Below are positions 5,903-8,129 of a stretch of DNA of 8,129 bases, in pieces (position 1 is the first letter of the stretch; every line of letters starts with the position of its first letter). The position numbers were made by a program, and so were the translations under genes. This DNA is from Actinobacteria bacterium BACL4 MAG-120820-bin23 (GTDB lineage Bacteria; Actinomycetota; Actinomycetes; Nanopelagicales; Nanopelagicaceae). The DNA lies in the NCBI GenBank assembly GCA_001437855.1, contig LIBD01000035.1, positions 1-8,129 on the forward strand, in the 5' to 3' direction. The notes under the pieces were generated by a model that worked only from the letters and a program-made list of their open reading frames with translations, had not been told where the DNA came from and made no database searches.

Positions 5903-8129
5903 TTACTTTGGCAGTTTTTCAAGTAGAGCTGTAATTCTTGCAATATCTTCAGTTGTTTGTGCCAGGCGCTCTCTAATTTCAGTTACAACCTCCATGGGAG
6001 CTTTGGCCATAAATCCTTCATTATCTAACTTAACCTTGGCGGTATCTCTATCCTTTTGGGCTATCTGCAGATCCTTACTTAACCTAGATCGCTCTGCAAC
6101 TAAATCAATTGCGCCAGTTAAATCAAACTCAACAGTTACATTTCCGATTTGAGTTTTTGCTGTGAATTTATCACCACCAGCCTCACACTTAACAATATGT
6201 CGAAGAGCGCTCTCATAACTTTCAAGTCCGGCCTCTTTTAACCCAGTAAATTTAGCATTTACCTTGGCCGTGCTCTTTATGCCTTGATCATTTCTAAATC
6301 TACGAATTTCAGTAACTATCTCCTGCATTTTTGCTACCAGCTTTACTGACTCTTGATCTTGGGCTGATAAATCAGATTTGGGCCAGCTAGCAATCATTAG
6401 TGACTCATTATTGGTTAAAGAGCACCAAAGCTCTTCGGTAATAAATGGCATTACTGGGTGCATTAACCTAAATAATTGATCTAACACCTCGCCTAGTACT
6501 CGTGCGCTTTTCCCAGCGCCCGCTCCAGCTTCGGTGAAGGTAGATTTTGAAAGCTCTAAATACCAATCACATAGATCATCCCAGGCAAAGTGATAAATAA
6601 GATCACACGCCTTTGCAAACTCAAACTTTTCAAATAACTCATCACAATCTGCAACTGTTTGATCTAATCTAGTTAAAATCCAATTATCAATTGCGTTCAA
6701 TTCTTTTCTAGGTGCAAGATCGCCAGAGACATTGGCCCCATTTAACATACCGAATCGAGTTGCATTCCAAAGTTTGGTGGCAAAGTTTCTAGAGCCTGCC
6801 ACCCAATCCTCTGCTAGCGCTTGGTCAGTTCCAGGATTTGCTCCTCTTGCTAAGGTAAAGCGCAACGCATCTGAGCCGTACTTATCCATAAACTCAATTG
6901 GATCTACCGTATTACCTCGGCTTTTACTCATCTTTTTACCAAATTGATCCCGAACTAAACCATGTAGCGCAATTACATCAAATGGTTGCTTTCCATCCAT
7001 AGCAAATAAACCCATAATCATCATCCGTGCTACCCAGAAAAATAAAATGTCATAACCAGTTACCAAGACTGATGTTGGATAAAACTTCTTCAAATCATCA
7101 CTTTCCTCTGGCCAACCTAGAGTTGAAAATGGCCAAAGTGCTGAAGAGAACCAGGTATCTAATACATCTGGATCTTGTGTGTAGCCAGCTGGTGGTTTTT
7201 CATCTGGTCCACAAACTACGACTTCATCATTTGGTCCGTAAAAAACTGGAATGCGATGGCCCCACCAAAGTTGGCGCGAGATACACCAATCATGCATGTT
7301 ATCAACCCATTCAAAATATCTAGGTGACATCTGCTCTGGTTCAATTTTTACTCGACCATCTCTAACTGCTTCCCCTGCTGCTTTGGCTAATGGTGCAACC
7401 TTTACAAACCATTGTTTTGAAAGTCTTGGCTCAATAGTTGTGTCACATCTTTGGCAATGCCCAACTGCATGAACATATGGACGTTTTTCAGCAACTACTC
7501 GGCCTTGTTTTCTTAACTCCTCGACAACTGCTTTTCGTGCTTCAAATCTATCTAAGCCATCAAACTTGGTACCAGTTCCGGCCATAACGCCATGTTCATT
7601 CATAATCACTACTAGCTCAACACCATGACGCATACCCATTTCAAAGTCATTTGGATCATGAGCAGCGGTTACTTTAACTGCCCCGGTGCCAAACTCAGGG
7701 TCAACCAACTCATCGGCAATAATTGGAATCATTCGATCGACCAGTGGTAGTAAAACCTTTTTACCAACTAGATGCTTATATCTTTCATCTGTTGGATTTA
7801 CCGCAACTGCGCCATCACCTAGCATCGTCTCAGCTCTAGTTGTTGCAACGGTAATGTTTAGTTCATCTGTGCCGTATTTAATTGAGACAAACTCACCTGC
7901 ATCATCTTTATGCTCTACCTCAATATCAGATAGTGCGGTTAAACACCTTGGGCACCAATTAATTATTCGCTCAGCTCGATAAATTAGCTCTTTTTCATAT
8001 AATCTTTTGAAAATAGTTAAGACCGCTTTACTTAATTTGGGATCCATAGTGAAAGCTTCACGATCCCAATCCACGCTATCGCCTAAGCGTTTCATTTGAT
8101 CTAAAATCGCCCCACCAGATTCAGCTTTC
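5903..8129 (-). CDS. valS: Valine--tRNA ligase, 5' end beyond window
   Basis: This class I synthetase charges tRNA-Val and edits misactivated threonine. The visible 741 residues start inside the protein: the frame stays open to the right edge and reads ESGGAILDQMKRLGD across the apparent Met at 8095, so that Met is internal. The N-terminus with the HIGH motif is off the window. Numbered from Met 8095, the editing (CP1) domain shows TTRAETMLGDGAVAVNP (85-101) and GTGAVKVTAAHDPNDFEMG (136-154). CPRC (48-51) and CQRC (214-217) look like metal-binding knuckles. The catalytic KMSKS is at 388-392 (6934-6920). The anticodon-binding helical domain follows (about 465-610), then a C-terminal coiled-coil arm rich in charged residues (about 666-728) typical of ValRS. 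It heads the visible gene series and abuts folC. Confidence 0.97.
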   Translation of the reverse strand, partial: KAESGGAILDQMKRLGDSVDWDREAFTMDPKLSKAVLTIFKRLYEKELIYRAERIINWCPRCLTALSDIEVEHKDDAGEFVSIKYGTDELNITVATTRAETMLGDGAVAVNPTDERYKHLVGKKVLLPLVDRMIPIIADELVDPEFGTGAVKVTAAHDPNDFEMGMRHGVELVVIMNEHGVMAGTGTKFDGLDRFEARKAVVEELRKQGRVVAEKRPYVHAVGHCQRCDTTIEPRLSKQWFVKVAPLAKAAGEAVRDGRVKIEPEQMSPRYFEWVDNMHDWCISRQLWWGHRIPVFYGPNDEVVVCGPDEKPPAGYTQDPDVLDTWFSSALWPFSTLGWPEESDDLKKFYPTSVLVTGYDILFFWVARMMIMGLFAMDGKQPFDVIALHGLVRDQFGKKMSKSRGNTVDPIEFMDKYGSDALRFTLARGANPGTDQALAEDWVAGSRNFATKLWNATRFGMLNGANVSGDLAPRKELNAIDNWILTRLDQTVADCDELFEKFEFAKACDLIYHFAWDDLCDWYLELSKSTFTEAGAGAGKSARVLGEVLDQLFRLMHPVMPFITEELWCSLTNNESLMIASWPKSDLSAQDQESVKLVAKMQEIVTEIRRFRNDQGIKSTAKVNAKFTGLKEAGLESYESALRHIVKCEAGGDKFTAKTQIGNVTVEFDLTGAIDLVAERSRLSKDLQIAQKDRDTAKVKLDNEGFMAKAPMEVVTEIRERLAQTTEDIARITALLEKLPK

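Noticed and set aside
5805..6152. Plus-strand 115-residue open frame over the valS/folC junction
   Set aside because: Antisense to the conserved ends of two real genes; the serine/leucine-rich translation is a typical reverse-strand shadow.
7027..7982. Plus-strand open frames opposite valS (7027-7323, 7251-7472, 7686-7982)
   Set aside because: Antisense to conserved ValRS catalytic and editing segments and without recognisable protein features.
8093..8095. Met codon at 8095 as the valS start
   Set aside because: The frame continues upstream to the window edge with typical ValRS sequence (ESGGAILDQM), and the HIGH-containing N-terminal part is still missing.

Overview
The window is a dense housekeeping block with every gene on the minus strand. 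Base composition is AT-rich by eye. The proteins look actinobacterial: folC is followed directly by a DUF4233-type membrane protein, the NDK sequence is actinobacteria-like, and the order valS-folC-DUF4233-ndk-mreBCD-mrdA is one known from Actinobacteria. A moderately AT-rich genome with almost no intergenic space suggests a streamlined freshwater planktonic actinobacterium (acI / Nanopelagicales-like). That placement is inference from gene content and composition, not a phylogenetic result.

In transcription order (high to low coordinates) the layout is: valS (5' end beyond the right edge, 8129-5903), folC (5902-4553), a small DUF4233-like membrane protein (4552-4211), ndk (4168-3749), mreB (3713-2673), mreC (2651-1737), mreD (1734-1216) and mrdA encoding PBP2 (1216 down to the left edge, 3' end missing). 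Junctions are tight. valS/folC and folC/DUF4233 abut with 0 bp between stop and start. mreC/mreD are 2 bp apart. mreD/mrdA share one base (TAATG). The only gaps are 42 bp (DUF4233/ndk), 35 bp (ndk/mreB) and 21 bp (mreB/mreC). No stretch over 300 bases lacks a gene, and I see no terminator hairpin, tRNA, rRNA, CRISPR array, insertion sequence or attachment site.

Functionally there are two blocks. The first covers valyl-tRNA charging, folate polyglutamylation and nucleoside triphosphate balance, plus one uncharacterised membrane protein. The second is the elongasome: the MreB actin-like filament, its membrane partners MreC and MreD, and the transpeptidase PBP2, which together direct lateral wall synthesis. 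The next gene past the left edge would be expected to be rodA, but it is not visible.

All catalytic motifs I could check within the window are intact, with no frameshifts or pseudogenes. I found no convincing undescribed system. The points worth a second look are modest: the DUF4233 protein, a short insertion before the NDK active site, the proline/threonine tail of MreC, a small AT-rich inverted repeat at the ndk/mreB junction, and start-site questions for ndk and mreB.
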